In this document: piece after piece, positions 25,620 through 38,269 of the stretch | How the letters are laid out: the number at the start of each line of letters is the position of its first letter | How positions within the stretch are numbered: the first letter of the stretch is position 1 | Assembly (NCBI GenBank): GCA_014898415.1 | Contig: RCTD01000027.1 | Coordinates: 62,001-126,000, forward strand | Length of the DNA stretch: 64,000 bases | DNA from: Stromatinia cepivora | Taxonomy: Eukaryota > Ascomycota > Leotiomycetes > Helotiales > Sclerotiniaceae | Reading direction: 5' to 3' | Made by a program: the position numbers and the translations under genes | Notes under the pieces: generated by a model | The model's database searches: none | Told to the model about the DNA's origin: nothing | Seen by the model: the letters and a program-made list of their open reading frames with translations, nothing else

Positions 25620-26945
25620 AGAAGATTTTCAAATTAAAAATATTATTGAGATTATTTATATTGTTATATTAATAAATCGATCATTCCGAATTATAATAAC
25701 AATTATTGTTAAATATAATTTCGAAATTAAATAATATAATATAATTAATATCTTTGTTAATATTTTATATAATCCTTTAAGTATTCCAATTGTATATTAT
25801 TTATTTAATGAATATAAAATCTTAAACAAAAATATTATAATTGATCAAGTTTTATATAATCTATAAGATTCCCCAATTATATAATTTAGGGATTTCATTC
25901 GGATATTCGAAAAACTAGGATTGGTATAATATAAAGAGGAATTATATTTATATATTAATCTAGAATATATTATTATAATTCTTTTTTTTGTAAACGATAT
26001 TCAGATCATTTATTATAAGAAAAACGAATTAATTATTATAAAAATCATCAAAAGAATCAAAGCTATATATAAACTATAAGATTTAGAAAACATTAAATGG
26101 TTTCTAAATATATATATATTTTATGATTGATTTAATAAAAAGCTATAATTAATCCATAATATATATATTAAAAAAATTACTAAGAAATTCAAAGTAACAA
26201 ACAGGATAACAAATATTCTGCTTTCAATAATAGTATTTCGGAAAAATCAGGATCAAGCTTTTATATATATTATAAAAATATATTAAGAGAAAATGAAATC
26301 AATATTATATATTATAATCATTATAAAAGCAGATATATTATTTATTGTTTCGTAATTAAACTATTATTTAATCAATTCATTAAACGATCATATAAAAGTT
26401 ATTAATCACTATTTACAATATCTATAGAATACAAAGTATCTCGCGATCCAATATAGCAATGATCAAATATCACAATTTTTTATCTTTTCAGATATTTTTT
26501 TGCGAATAATCCAGATACTCATCAATCATTTCAAAAATATATTATATCCCTTTTCGATAACTTAATTATATAAAAGATTTCCAAACAAAACATTATAACC
26601 ATTTCGATTACGAAACAAAGCTTCTTAAAATCGAGTATATATAAAAAAAAACCATAATAACCCTATATTTCTTAAAAAAGATTGATTTAATAATAAAAAA
26701 TCTATAACGATCTTTTACGATAATCAATAAATAATTAGATTGATAATCAATGAAAACAAATAAATCATTATAAAACTATATTATATCGATATCCAAAATA
26801 TATAATTACATCAAGAATATTCAAAAAAGAACTTTTATATAATCTATTTATCGATTACTAATATAATTACTAATAAATTCATCAAGAACTTTACAAAACA
26901 AAAGTTTAAATATTTCCAATCCCTCCTTAATCTACAAGATATAAA
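25620..26945 (+). pseudogene. Copia-A pol remnant: RT and RNase H
   Basis: Plus-strand frame with many stops. The region from about 25,683 reads FRIIITIIVKYNFEIK, the Copia RT segment before the leucine-rich turn. A RIP-mutated catalytic box FVND (from YVDD) lies at 25,987-26,000. RNase H continues through about 26,260-26,945, with a closing block near 26,650-26,945 that has the typical Copia pattern of an LRQE-like motif followed by a K-F stretch. Upstream integrase and gag should lie in 21.8-25.6 kb, but I could not trace them with confidence. Confidence 0.78.
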
Positions 26946-27204
26946 TAATAGAATCATAAAGTTTAAATAACAATAATCTAGAATTTATAATTCTTCTCTT
27001 TAATATAAATAAAATAAATCCTATTTGGTATCCCAAATCATTATATTTTTCTATAATACACTTCAATTCGTATACTCTATATCTATTAAAAAACAAAGAA
27101 CAATCAAAACTAATCATTTTTCCATTCTTTATCTTTTTATCCTCGAAAAAGAATAAATTTCTTTCTAAATTCAATAATTTAAAGTTCAAATAAAAAAGCC
27201 TCAA
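26932..27204 (-). pseudogene. Antisense open frame in Copia-A 3' extension, part 3
   Basis: 90-codon minus-strand frame (TTG start as drawn) in the pol-less 3' part of Copia-A. The preceding frame, overlapping and shifted by one base, ends in a hydrophobic run LAFIVSIVLIVLIVLIVFY, a convincing single membrane span preceded by a lysine-rich segment. Together they suggest a frameshifted membrane-protein gene antisense to pol. No family recognised. Confidence 0.4.
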
Positions 27205-27535
27205 GATTATCTATAACAATTAATAAATAAAAAACAATTAAAACAATCAGAACTATTAATACTATCGATACTATAAAAGCTAAAGGACTATCCTTTCTTT
27301 TCTTTTTCTTCGAATATACTATCTATTTCTTTTTTCTCTTCTTTTCCATCACTTTTTTTCTTTTATCCTTATTATCACTCTTCGAAATCACAATATACTT
27401 CTTCTACTCAGTTTTTCGAGGATTCCAATGAATAATATAACAAGGAAAAAAAAACAATAATACAAAAACAAAAGAACAACTTCCTTTTTCTCCTTGATCT
27501 TCAATATCACTTTTATTACAATCCTATATCTTTAC

Positions 27536-27976
27536 TTAAATTATATAACCAATAATCAATATATTATAAAAGTAAAAAAGGATAAACAAAAAATTTATTT
27601 TCGAATTTTGCTGATAAACAGCGATATAATAATCTACCAAAGAATAAAAGAAAACCAATAAAAAAGTATATAAATAAATACTATAATTCCAATATTGATG
27701 ATTATTTGATTTGAAAGAATCAACAAAGCATTCGCTATAGAAATTATATCTCCCAATAATCAACGATTTCATATATCGAATATATAAATAATCGTTTCTT
27801 TCTTTACAATTTCTTTCATCCCTTGTTTTGACTAAAAAACCAATAACTTTCAATAATTTTTTTTCTTTTTCTTTTTCATTTAATTTATTATCTGAAAAAC
27901 TCAATACTAAAGAATCAAACGGATTATCATTATCAAACAAAGAAAACCTTCTTTTTTTCTTTTCTTTATCGAACAA
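27536..27976 (-). pseudogene. Antisense open frame in Copia-A 3' extension, part 2 (146 codons)
   Basis: One of the longest open frames in the AT island that is not made of a simple repeat. It has a TTG start, so the true 5' end is missing. The N-terminal half is charged (K, E, D, R), then come two hydrophobic stretches near residues 100-118 and 128-144. After its stop the same frame continues leftward with only a few stops to about 27,190, including another hydrophobic span and a lysine-rich stretch. A purine-rich strand lowers stop frequency and may explain part of the openness. An env-like or accessory antisense ORF of the retrotransposon, or a captured host gene, are alternatives. No homology recognised. 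Confidence 0.42.
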
Positions 27977-28248
27977 CCCTTATTTCAATAATTACAAATA
28001 TAGGATTAATAAAACCTTTCAATTATATAACAGAATTCAAAAACAAAATCTACCTTTAAATTACTATCTAGATTTATAATAGATAATTAATCATAATAAA
28101 TAATAATTCCTTTAATAAAAAAGAATAGTTTCTGAAATAAATAACTATATATTATTCTAAAAACAGATTTAGTTAAATTATACTCTCAAAAATCGATATC
28201 TTGATTCAATATCTATATTAAATTCATTAATTCTTTCTATTTGGTTTA

Positions 28249-28461
28249 TTAATCCTTTGAAAAAATATTAAGATCTTCTTTCGCATTCGATTCTCTCAAA
28301 ACTTTCTTTTCAACTATTATTTGTCTAATATAATTGAGATTTATTTGTTTAGCCTTTTTAGACTCCGAAATCTTAAATAAAATAATAATCAATAAAAACT
28401 TAATTAAAATAAAAACGAAAATATAAAAAAAAGATTTATATATCTTTAAAAATTCATTCAT
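28249..28461 (-). pseudogene. Antisense open frame in Copia-A 3' extension, part 1
   Basis: 70-codon minus-strand frame beginning with ATG (MNEFLKIYKSFFYIF...), with one strong hydrophobic segment at residues 11-30 followed by a charged tail. It lies 5' of the two larger antisense frames and could be the first exon or N-terminus of the same decayed gene. Between 28,248 and 27,977 the frame has several stops. Confidence 0.35.
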
Positions 28462-28826
28462 TTTATTTTGTTATTGCGATCAATATATTATAATCTAGCA
28501 ATTATAGGTATTCTTAATTACTATATTACAGAATTGATCATTCTTTTGTATTCTTTCAACAGAAAACTTTCTTTTTATTATTCAAAATCTTGATTTCGAA
28601 GAATATCGTAGATAATAAATCGAAAACCAAAAGATATTTATGATTTATATACAATCAAATTCTTTTTCATTTTAAAAGTATCAGGATCATTTCAGATTTA
28701 TATATTATATTACTTTTTTATTAATATCTATCTATAATCATTTTATATATTCCTTTACAAATCAAATGAATTACTATTTTCTATACCTTTTCATTTATTT
28801 CAGATTGTTCTTCGATCTAGGGAGTA

Positions 28827-29136
28827 TATTATAGAAAACCCTATAATCTTTTATATTTTACAAAAAATCAAAGAGTATACTTTCCAATCGGAATAAAGGA
28901 TTTTCTAATCCTTACCAATCTCTCCGATTAATAAAGTAATCTTAATATATTAATAAACAAAGATTTAATCTAATTAAGGTATATATCGATTAAATAACTA
29001 TTTATTTGTTCTATATATACAATTCTTGATTCATATAATCAAGAACAAATCATTCAATTCTTTTACTCTACCAATTATATGTACCATCTATTCCCCGATC
29101 CCTGAAAGTGCTCTGTAGTCATACTATCCCGTGATA
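28827..29136 (+). repeat. Right LTR of Copia-A
   Basis: Partner of 19,103-19,412, same length. Here the inner start is degraded (TATTATAG) while the outer end, about 29,075-29,136, retains CCCCGATCCCTG-type sequence. TSD AATAA follows. Confidence 0.85.
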
Positions 29137-29141
29137 AATAA

Positions 29142-29939
29142 TTTTTAGTATATTGATTTCAATTTCAAAAACAAATATAATATTATCGATTAAATATTAG
29201 GAAATATCTGTAATTTTAATAAAGTTAATAATATTTATAATGAAGAAGATAATAATCAAGATTGAAGATCTTGATCTTTTGAAGAATTCTAATAATGATA
29301 AAATGAATATTATTCTAAATAAATATAATCAATCAATGAAAAAGTTTTTAGATTAGTATAATGAATATAATGAATTAGATTTTGTTAATTGATGATTAAA
29401 CATTATTGGATCTTTCAAATTTCGATTATGAAGTGTAAACAAATCTTTCTTTATATTTATTTCTATAATAATTCTAAGAATTATTTATTAGGATCCTATT
29501 ACTAAAGAATATATTTAGCGAATATTCTATCAATCGATAAAACCAAATATTGATAAGGATTTGGATAATATAAATGAAAATAAATTATTAAAGGAAAAAA
29601 TATTAAAATAATTAAGATATGAATATCAAATAATAAAACAAAGATAATATATTTTTAATAATATATAAAAATAAATAAATTGAATAAAGATTTTTAAATA
29701 TAAATATTATAAAATATAAATATAAATCTTTTTTATTTTTATAATATATTTCAATTAAATTATTTTATGATTTTTGGTTATCATTATATTAATAATATAT
29801 TTTCCTTTTTATAATTCTCCAAATACCTTTTAATATATATTAAATTTTATAAAACTTCTTATATATTTTTTATTAATTGATAACCTTTCTATTATACTAA
29901 ATATTATATTCCTTATTCTCTTTTCTTATAAATTAGTAT
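29142..29939. other. H-internal sequence, unassigned
   Basis: Part of element H between Copia-A and the integrase tail. A plus-strand stretch near 29,240-29,630 looks protein-like (charged, coiled-coil-like, several in-frame stops), but I cannot name it and it is on the strand opposite to H pol. Confidence 0.4.
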
Positions 29940-32900
29940 TTTTTCGATTTCATATTTCATATATCCTTTAATTTCTTCAGAAAATAGAAAATCGATAAAA
30001 TCTTCACATTTGAATTATAATTCAAATAATGAAATATGAAAAACGTTATATGTTTTATATAATAATAGAAATACTAATTATATATTTATTTATTATTTAT
30101 AGTATTGATAATAATAAAAAAAGTTTATAAAACAATCGAAAAACTTTTTTTTGAATTATAATTGTTTAATATTTTTAATATTGAGTATAACTATCAATAT
30201 AAAATCACTAAAATAAATCTTTTTTATTATTCTTCGATCTTTTCTTTATTGATTTATTCTAAATTTCTATTAGTTTTATTCTTTCCAGATTCAATAATTC
30301 TATATATTCTTATATAATAAATATCTTCTCTTTGATATTAATATTTTTATTAATATAATTAAATATAAATAGATATTTATATATTATTTAAAAGATACTT
30401 TATTAATTATATTATATTATATTATATTATATTATATTATATTATATTATATTATATTATATTATATTATATTATATTATATTATATTATATTATATTAT
30501 ATTATATTATATTATATTATATTATATTATATTATATTATATTATATTATATTATATTATATTATATTATATTATATTATATTATATTATATTATATTAT
30601 ATTATATTATATTATATTATATTATATTATATTATATTATATTATATTATATTATATTATATTATATTATATTATATTATATTATATTATATTATATTAT
30701 AGATGAATTTTATTAGAAATAATAATGATATCCAATTATTCTATTTTCAATTAATATAACAAATAATATAATAAATCAAATTTTGATTTTGATTTTATTG
30801 TTCTATTTGATTATCAATTTGTAAATAGAATATTATCGATAATTTATAATACATCCTTAAATAGAAAAACAAGTTTCTTTAAAATTTGTTCGCGAATTAT
30901 AATCCTCGATCCGATATTATTCCTTTTAGTATATCAAAATTCTTGAAAATATATTGAAACAAAATCTTTATTAATTTAAATAAGATGATTATTTTATTAA
31001 TTGAAATATTTTAAATAAGTTTTATAAATTTATCGATAATAACAAAAACAGTATTATATACATATTTATTTATTTTTTTAAAAAATAAATCTGTAATAAA
31101 ATCTATTATTATTTCTTTTTAAAGACTAAAAAGGAATAAGAGAGTTTATAATTCATTATAAAATCGATAATATTTTATAATTATTTATTAATAAATAATA
31201 TATATTTATATATATCTTTTTTATATCTTTTTTATATCTTTTATTATACTAAATCAAAAATACTTGTTTTTCAGGATCTTTTATATTTTCTTAATATTCT
31301 AATAATTTCTTATAAAATTATCATAATGAACCTTCAAGATTTCGATCCTTATAATTCTATCTAATAATATAAAAATATATCTATTATAAATAAACAAATC
31401 ATCAATATCAATTTTCTAAAATATAGTATCTTCAACAGAACTATATCTTTACCTTAAATATTCTTTATTCTTCATAAAATCATCACCCCCCTGAAATTGC
31501 AATAAAGTATTTCTTATCAATTCCGATATTGATTCAAATATTATTTCATTATTAATTAATATACTAGTTATTCAATATAATATCGACTATTTGTAACTAA
31601 CTTCTATCAACGATTCAATAAAACTATTCAAAGACAAATTATACTTTTTCTTTTGAAAAATACTAATAGTATTTTATAAGGATTTTGTTTCTTTAATAAA
31701 AAAATAGAAAATCATAATTATTATTATTATTATTATACTTTTTAATTTATTCTATAATATAAATAATATTTCGTTAATATTATTTATATTTTTAATATAA
31801 TCAAATCGTTTTGATATATTATCAATAGAATTTAACTTTCCTGATCTATATATAATAATAAAATCATAAATTATTAAGATTTCGATTTAATATATTTATC
31901 AATTATTAAATACTTTTGTATTTATAAAATACTGAAGATTATTATAATTTATCTTAATTACAATAATATATCGATTATTTATAATATAATATTATCATTG
32001 AACAAAGATTATATATATAACTAATAATTCTTAATTATATATGAAATACCTCTGTTCGATAGAAATGAGTTTTCTTAAATAAAAGATAATAGAATACCAA
32101 TATACTATTGTAAAATCATTATTATTCTCTAAAAATAATTATAAAAATATATAGTTTAGAACAAATCCAAAAGTATTTGTTTTTAAAAATATATAAAAAA
32201 ACAAATTAAAGTATCGGAATAATAATATTATAGTAAAGGCCTTTTTCAAAACATCGAAAGATTCTTGGGCTTTATTTATTCATTTGAACTTTAATATAGT
32301 TTTTTTTTTAATATTTTATAATAGATTAATTAATCTATAAATTATTTATATATATACAGTAATAAACCAGCAATAGAAATTTGCAAAACTCAAAAAAACT
32401 TGGATTTTATAAATAGATATTAATAGTAATTATTTGATAATAATTTTAATTCTATTAAATTCTATAATAATATCTTTATTAAAAATAATGAAATCTAAGA
32501 ATTCTATTTTTTATATATAAAATATATATTTTTTAAACTTTGTATAAAATTTATATTCTAAAAACTAAATAAATATTTTACGGATATCAATAATATAATT
32601 TTTTCATTTTTAAAATAAATAAGAATATTATTTAAATATATAATACAAATATTGTTCATTAATCCGGCGAATATTTGATTGATATATATTTGAAATATTA
32701 TAGAAGTATTAGTTAATCCAAATAATATGATCAAATGTTCAAATTGATTATAATATATATAGAATACTATCTTCCATTTATTGTTTATATATATATATAT
32801 ATATATTTGATAATAAATATTCTTAAAATTGAGTTTCGTAAAAAATATATTCTGTTTTAAATAATCTAAAGATTCGTTAATTAAAGATAATAATATTCAA

Positions 32901-33085
32901 TCTTTCTTTGTGATATAATTAAGATTTCGATAATCGATATATAATCAATAATCATTATCTTTCTTTGAAACAAATATAATCGAAATATCAATGGAATTAA
33001 TTGAATAACGAATTTGTTATAATTTAATAAACATCATTTTAAACACTTCAAAATATTAATTGAAAAAAGGAATTAATATTTTTAA
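29940..33085 (-). pseudogene. Gypsy pol remnant of element H (RT, RNase H, integrase)
   Basis: Minus-strand RIP-ruined polyprotein. Reverse transcriptase starts near 33,080; the FGLTN block lies at about 32,680-32,735, and the YLDD catalytic box is mutated to YLNN near 32,612-32,650. RNase H follows to about 31,500. The integrase core is recognisable by GIISDRGL near 30,893-30,930 and a degenerate HPQTDGQ box just downstream. The sequence is then interrupted by a 295-bp microsatellite at 30,406-30,700. It resumes with a chromodomain-like integrase tail to about 29,940, where a degraded FHVSLLEPY-type block is readable near 30,003-30,048. Domain order RT-RNase H-IN is diagnostic of Gypsy (Metaviridae-type) elements. 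Many stops make it non-functional. Confidence 0.8.
30406..30700 (+). repeat. Perfect pentanucleotide microsatellite (ATTAT)59
   Basis: Exactly 295 bp of uninterrupted ATTAT, 59 units. It separates two recognisable parts of the integrase of element H, so the expansion arose inside the dead element. Assembly collapse or expansion is possible at such a repeat, so the copy number should be treated with care. Confidence 0.97.
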
Positions 33086-33655
33086 GAAAAATATCTCTTT
33101 ATAATAAAATAATAATATTTTAATAAATTTAAAGAAATTTTATATTTTCTTTATATTCTTTAATATAAAATCCATAAATCATTATAAATCTTCAAATATT
33201 ATATTCGAATTCATATAATACTATTAATACTATAATTATATGATTCGTACTACGATTATATAATATTATTCGTATTATGATCATATGATATTATTCGTAC
33301 TACAATCATATAATACCATCCGCACTACGATCGAAATCATCGATACAGGGGTATTCGAATAAAGAAACCTAATTAGTCGAATACCAGAGGTATTCGAATA
33401 AAGAACCTTTATGATATTAATCAAGATAATTAGAATGATGAATCTTTATTCAAATCGATGAATAAGAATAAGGTATTGATATATGAAAGAATTCGAAAAG
33501 GGTATATAGGAAAACTATACCCTCAATACTGAAGGTTAAGAATCTGAATTAGAATATTATTCAGTATTATTAGTTGTATATAATACAAAACCTCTATACA
33601 ATCCTATATTATTATTATAACTTCATAATTGCTTATTCCATTATAGTCTTCGAGC
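33080..33655 (-). repeat. H-internal block, also present inverted at 58,960-59,577
   Basis: About 575 bp just upstream of RT in element H (minus strand). It includes a degenerate tandem repeat of about 25 bp (about 33,200-33,330; units around TACGAATAATATNATATGAT). Its reverse complement is found at 58,960-59,577, with C/T and G/A differences. The part at 33,330-33,720 has unusually normal composition for the island. Confidence 0.75.
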
Positions 33656-33725
33656 CACTACTTTCAAATTATAAGGTTTATCACCTTCAAATACGTGACC
33701 TCCAATAGAATTCAATCCTTCTTTT

Positions 33726-34009
33726 TGTGACGCACAAGAGCTGTAATAGAGCTGAATAAACAGGGTCAATTATATTCCTTAGAATCTACAATTGAAGAAT
33801 TATGATTTATAAAGAGCGATTAAATATATATATACAAATACTTATTGGTGAGCTACAAAGCTGTATATATATATTATTAGGGTTACTATTTTACTATATT
33901 AAATTGTATAAATTGTAATATATATATATATGAACGATCAATTCATTAATTGATATAGAAAATAAAAGGTATTATATGATTAATCTTCTATAATTTATAA
34001 TTCATGATA
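33726..34009 (-). repeat. Left LTR of Gypsy-E (3' LTR on minus)
   Basis: Outer left end keeps TGTGACGCACAAGAGC; the inner end is AT-converted relative to the right copy. Confidence 0.85.
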
Positions 34010-35389
34010 TTATTTCTTTCTTTGGAAAAGTTTGCCTTTAAATGTTTTACTCTTTTATTCTATTATTATTTCATCGGAAATCAGGTTTTGTAAAGGTTTA
34101 TAAATTCTAAATCAATTAGATTGATTATTTTGATTGATTTGATCAATTTATTGGGAATTAACCAAATTGATTAAAATAATTGATCAAATTGATCAAGATA
34201 ATGAATGAATTAACTAAATTGATCAAATCGTTTATCAATTAATTAAATCAATATTAATTCATATTCTTTTTAATCTAGAGAATCTTTGAAAAGAAAAAGT
34301 TTCAATAGAAAAGAGGAAGGAGTTGAATTATAGTATAATGATGATGGGTGGTTAATATGGTCAATTTCGAAATCGATTAGATTAATCGATCAAATTGATC
34401 AAATTGATCAATTAATTAACTAAATCAATCAAATTAAACAAAATCGATAGGGGTGACATTATATTTCGTTCTTATTATGTTCAAGCTTCCCTTTTGTATG
34501 ATTTTTGAAATAATTATAGATATAAGTTTTTTAAATAAATTATCTTTATATTATCTTGATAATAGTAGTTCGTCTATTATATAAAGCTCAGGCTATATAT
34601 ATATACGATCAAATTCCTTCGAATTTATATAGGTTTACGATCTTTTCGTAATTGTATATATATATACTATTATAAAATCATAATATCTAATTTGCTAAAT
34701 TGAAGAATACTTTTCTTTTCTTTAATTTCATAAATGAATTATCATTTATATAATTACAATTATCCTTTCTGTTTTCATAAAGCTTTATTTAATCAAATAA
34801 TCGATTGACAAGATCAAGCAATATTGGATTGGCCAGATGAAAATCGTATAGGAAGTATAATGATGTTTTAAGGTCGGAAACAGGATATCAGATGAAATCA
34901 GTATCATTATTAAGCTATAAGATTCTGTATAATAGGATTTTTTGTGTTTTTTTTATTATTAAAACCTTCTTCATTTTTTATTCCGAATTATTAATTATAT
35001 TAATAGATAGAGATAATTCAAGTATTTGATTAGAAAGAGAATCGTTGTATATTTTGTATAATCGATCTAAAGGGAAAACAGAATGAATTTTCATTATAAT
35101 CGGAAATTCGAGTTTGAAAAAGTTCCCAGATCAATTAATAATCTTAAATCTTTTTTGAATTGAGAAATCCAGTTTTTTGAATGATTTTTGAATAGAATAA
35201 CTCTTTATATTGAATTATATATAATCTTTGATATCGAAATCTATTTTATATTGATAAGCATTTATAGATTTTGATATTTTAGCTTAAATATATAATAGAT
35301 TTTCTTTTGTTTATATAAGAGTCAGTTTATTGTATTCTATATATATATAAATATCATATATATTCATATTGTTTGTTGTTTACTAATAT
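34010..35389. other. Gypsy-E 3' non-coding part with TTGATCAA-rich stretches
   Basis: Between integrase and the left LTR of E. The intervals 34,118-34,260 and 34,374-34,440 are dense in the palindrome TTGATCAA and near variants. No further coding motif is recognised. Confidence 0.6.
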
Positions 35390-37313
35390 CTTTCTTTTAT
35401 TCCTATATATATTTTAGTATATATTTGTATAGGGTTTTGTAGAATATAAATTCTTTTAAGGAATCGTATAAAAGAGTAAATTATGTATAATCTATTATAG
35501 ATAAGAATTCTGATTAATCGTCTTGATAATAGTTAATAAACGATTTTAATCGCTACTGAAGATATTGATTATAAATCTTAATTTGATTATCGATTTGAGG
35601 ATAATAAACAGTAGATAATTTGAGATCGATTTCTAGGATTTGGCTGAATTCCTTTCAGAATTATAATATGAATTAAGGGCTGTAATTTGATATTATAATA
35701 TCAGGGGGATTATAATATTAATATATATAGTAAAGATATAATTATATTTGAATTCGAATATCGATTGATTTGTAACAAAGTATGAAGATAATTTGCTTTG
35801 TTAATTGATTAATAATGATTAAAATATTATTATATTTATATTTATCCTTATTAAAACTATAATAATTCATAATAATATATTGCCATACTCAATTAGGAAT
35901 CGGAAATGGATATAATAAATCAGGGGTACGATTATATAGAATGGAATTGTATTTATAGGCGTAACAATTATATATATATTTGATTATAGTATCATATATT
36001 CTAAATCAATAGTATTGTTGAAATAATAAAAGGTAGGTTTTATTTATACTAGAATAAATAATGGAAATGGAATTGTAGATTTCACGAATCAAATAGATTT
36101 GAAGATTATCGATATCAGATATTATCAAATGATTATTATAAAACAAAAGATTATTTTGGAGTAATATATATTTATGATTTTGAATAATTTGTATTCTGAA
36201 TATTAATAAGTTATTTATAGTTTTATTTGCTTTAATGATACAATTAACTAAATTAAATCGAAAAACAATTTTATTTAAATCAATATTAATAATTGTTGTT
36301 TTATTTGAATAATATTTTTGTAAAGCTTTTTTTATAATTTCGATATCAATTTGGTTATCTTTAATAAGTTATTGAAGGCGATTTTTCTTTTTGATATAAT
36401 TCTAAAAGTTTAATTCGTTGATCTAATAAATTAAAATATTAACGAAAGAATTATCTTTTTTAGGACAATATATAATAATAAAGTTATAATCGATTAATAC
36501 TTTTGTTCAATAAGTTTATTAGATATTAAAAATTTTAATAATTATGAAATATTTGAAGGTCTTGTAATCAGTATAAACCTTAATTTTATATAGTGAACCA
36601 GCGAATTCTGTTTTCTAATAATTAAAAGATCGAATAATTGATAGTATTTCCTTATTGTGAATTTCATAATTCAATTCAATGATAATTATAGTTTTGGAGA
36701 AATAAATTATAAGTAATCAATTTTTGTTATACTATTATAATAATATATTAGTAATTATTTTATCGGATATATCTGTTTCGAATATATAGGGGAATTAGTG
36801 ATTATAGTATTATAGAAGTAAAGCAAAGATAAACTTTTTCTTCAAGATATTGAATATATTTTGGTGTACTTTATCGAATACGAATTTAATATTTATTTTA
36901 ATGAGTTTGTTAAAAAGTTTTATTATTATATTATAATCCTTAATAAATCATTAATAAAATTTATAAAAACCAAAGAATAATTGGATCCCTTTTATTATTA
37001 TCGAAAAGATTCAACTTTTAATTATTTCAATCTTTTCAGAATCCATTTCTATTTTTTCAATAAAGATAATAAAATCTAAATATTTGATATATATAATATT
37101 GAATTTGTATTTCTCAAGATTTATTTATAAATTAGCGATTTTTAATTATTTAAGAATTAGTTTAATATGAATTTGATATTCTTCTTCGTTTTCAAAATAG
37201 ATTAGAATATCATCGAAATATATTATATAGAAGATATTTAGATAATCGAATGGAATATTATTTATATAATATTGATAGATTATAGAACTATTTATTAATT
37301 CAAATAATATAAC
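35390..37313 (-). pseudogene. Gypsy-E pol remnant: RT end, RNase H, integrase
   Basis: On the minus strand, RT resumes right at the edge of Copia-C. It reads FELINSSIIYQYYI, corresponding to FGLTNAPATFQRYI of Gypsy RT, then YFDDILIYFENEEE, the catalytic box with both aspartates kept (about 37,180-37,225). RNase H with YTDYKTFKYF (a DHKSLEYF-type block) lies at about 36,400-36,590. The integrase core, with a YYPQIDNQ box (from HPQTDGQ), lies at about 35,390-35,660. Several in-frame stops are present. The 106-codon open frame at 37,146-37,466 is partly RT and partly Copia-C LTR sequence. Confidence 0.85.
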
Positions 37314-37529
37314 TGTCGGAATATGAATCACGTGCATGGTAAGGATGGTAAGGATGGTAAGGATCATGTGTGCATTAATGTTCGTACTAGTATCTCGGTA
37401 TGTATTATTATATAGTTCTTTACCCTTTATAGATTCTAGTTTTTTAGGCAAATCAAAATGTATCAAAAATTATAGAGTTCTATATGTTTGTTGATAAATT
37501 TCATTTCTTTATATATAGTTATTTTGATA
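37314..37529 (+). repeat. Left LTR of Copia-C
   Basis: Carries ATCACGTG at 37,327-37,334 and three perfect copies of GGTAAGGAT at 37,338-37,364. In the right LTR these are AT-converted. The outer left half is spared from RIP. Confidence 0.87.
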
Positions 37530-38269
37530 TTGATTAGTTTTTGTTATAATGATATTATAGATCAGATATTGGGAATTGGTATAAAGAGTTATAAATTTTA
37601 AATTTATTTTGTTTTTGTTTTTATAATTGAATAAAGATATTTCATTGTAAGACAAAGTATTTTTATGTTAAGGGATAAGTTTTTAATTATTGAACAAGTC
37701 AAAAGAATCAAAGAATTAAGAATAAGAATTATTTAATAATGAATTTGGAGTTTACTTTTTGATTCAATTATTTTGTATTTATTATGTATCTATTAGATAG
37801 TATAGGGTATATATTTGAAGAAAATCTGAAAGTAATTTTGAGTTTTTCGTTATATTTATTTTCTTATGAAAAATTATTTCATTCATTCATTTTATATGAA
37901 TTATTAATAATATATAAGATTGATCAATTCGATTTGATTAATTTCATTATTTTGATTGTTCTGTTTATTTCGATCAAATCTGTTTCGATCAAATCTGATC
38001 AATTTGGTCAATTTTGGTCAATTTGGTCAATTTTGGTTAATTTTGATCAATTTTAATTGATCCGATCAATTAACCTCAATTTCGAAATACTTTAGGATTC
38101 AATAATATTATATATAGTACAAATATAGTTTTATTATAATATATATTTTGTATATTACGAATCTGTATTTAAGCTTTTTTTAAAAATCGTTTTAAAAACC
38201 TTATAACGATTAATTTCAATATAACCCGAAAATATATAACAATTATTATTATAATAATTATGGAAGGTA

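Larger units (their letters stand above)
19103..29136 (+). mobile_element. Copia-type LTR retrotransposon A with long 3' extension
   Basis: LTRs of 310 bp at 19,103-19,412 and 28,827-29,136, TSD AATAA at 19,098-19,102 and 29,137-29,141. After the left LTR the sequence ATTATGAATTTAG matches a RIP-converted form of the half-tRNA-iMet primer site used by Copia and Ty5 elements. A short purine tract TAGGGAG precedes the right LTR, giving plus orientation. Without F2 the element is about 8.2 kb, long for Copia. RT and RNase H end at about 26,945, leaving 1.9 kb before the right LTR that pol does not explain. All frames are broken. Confidence 0.85.

Noticed and set aside
26932..28461. Antisense frames considered an intact host gene inside the island
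   Set aside because: No single continuous ATG-started frame; stops and frame changes are present, and the region lies between pol and the right LTR of Copia-A, so it is reported as decayed element-associated sequence instead.
30406..30700. Array considered as CRISPR or satellite
   Set aside because: No spacers; a pure 5-bp microsatellite in a eukaryotic transposon.
37784..38056. 90-codon plus-strand frame in Copia-C leader
   Set aside because: Ends in translations of GATCAA-type iterations (SDQFGQFWSIW); low-complexity DNA rather than a gag domain.
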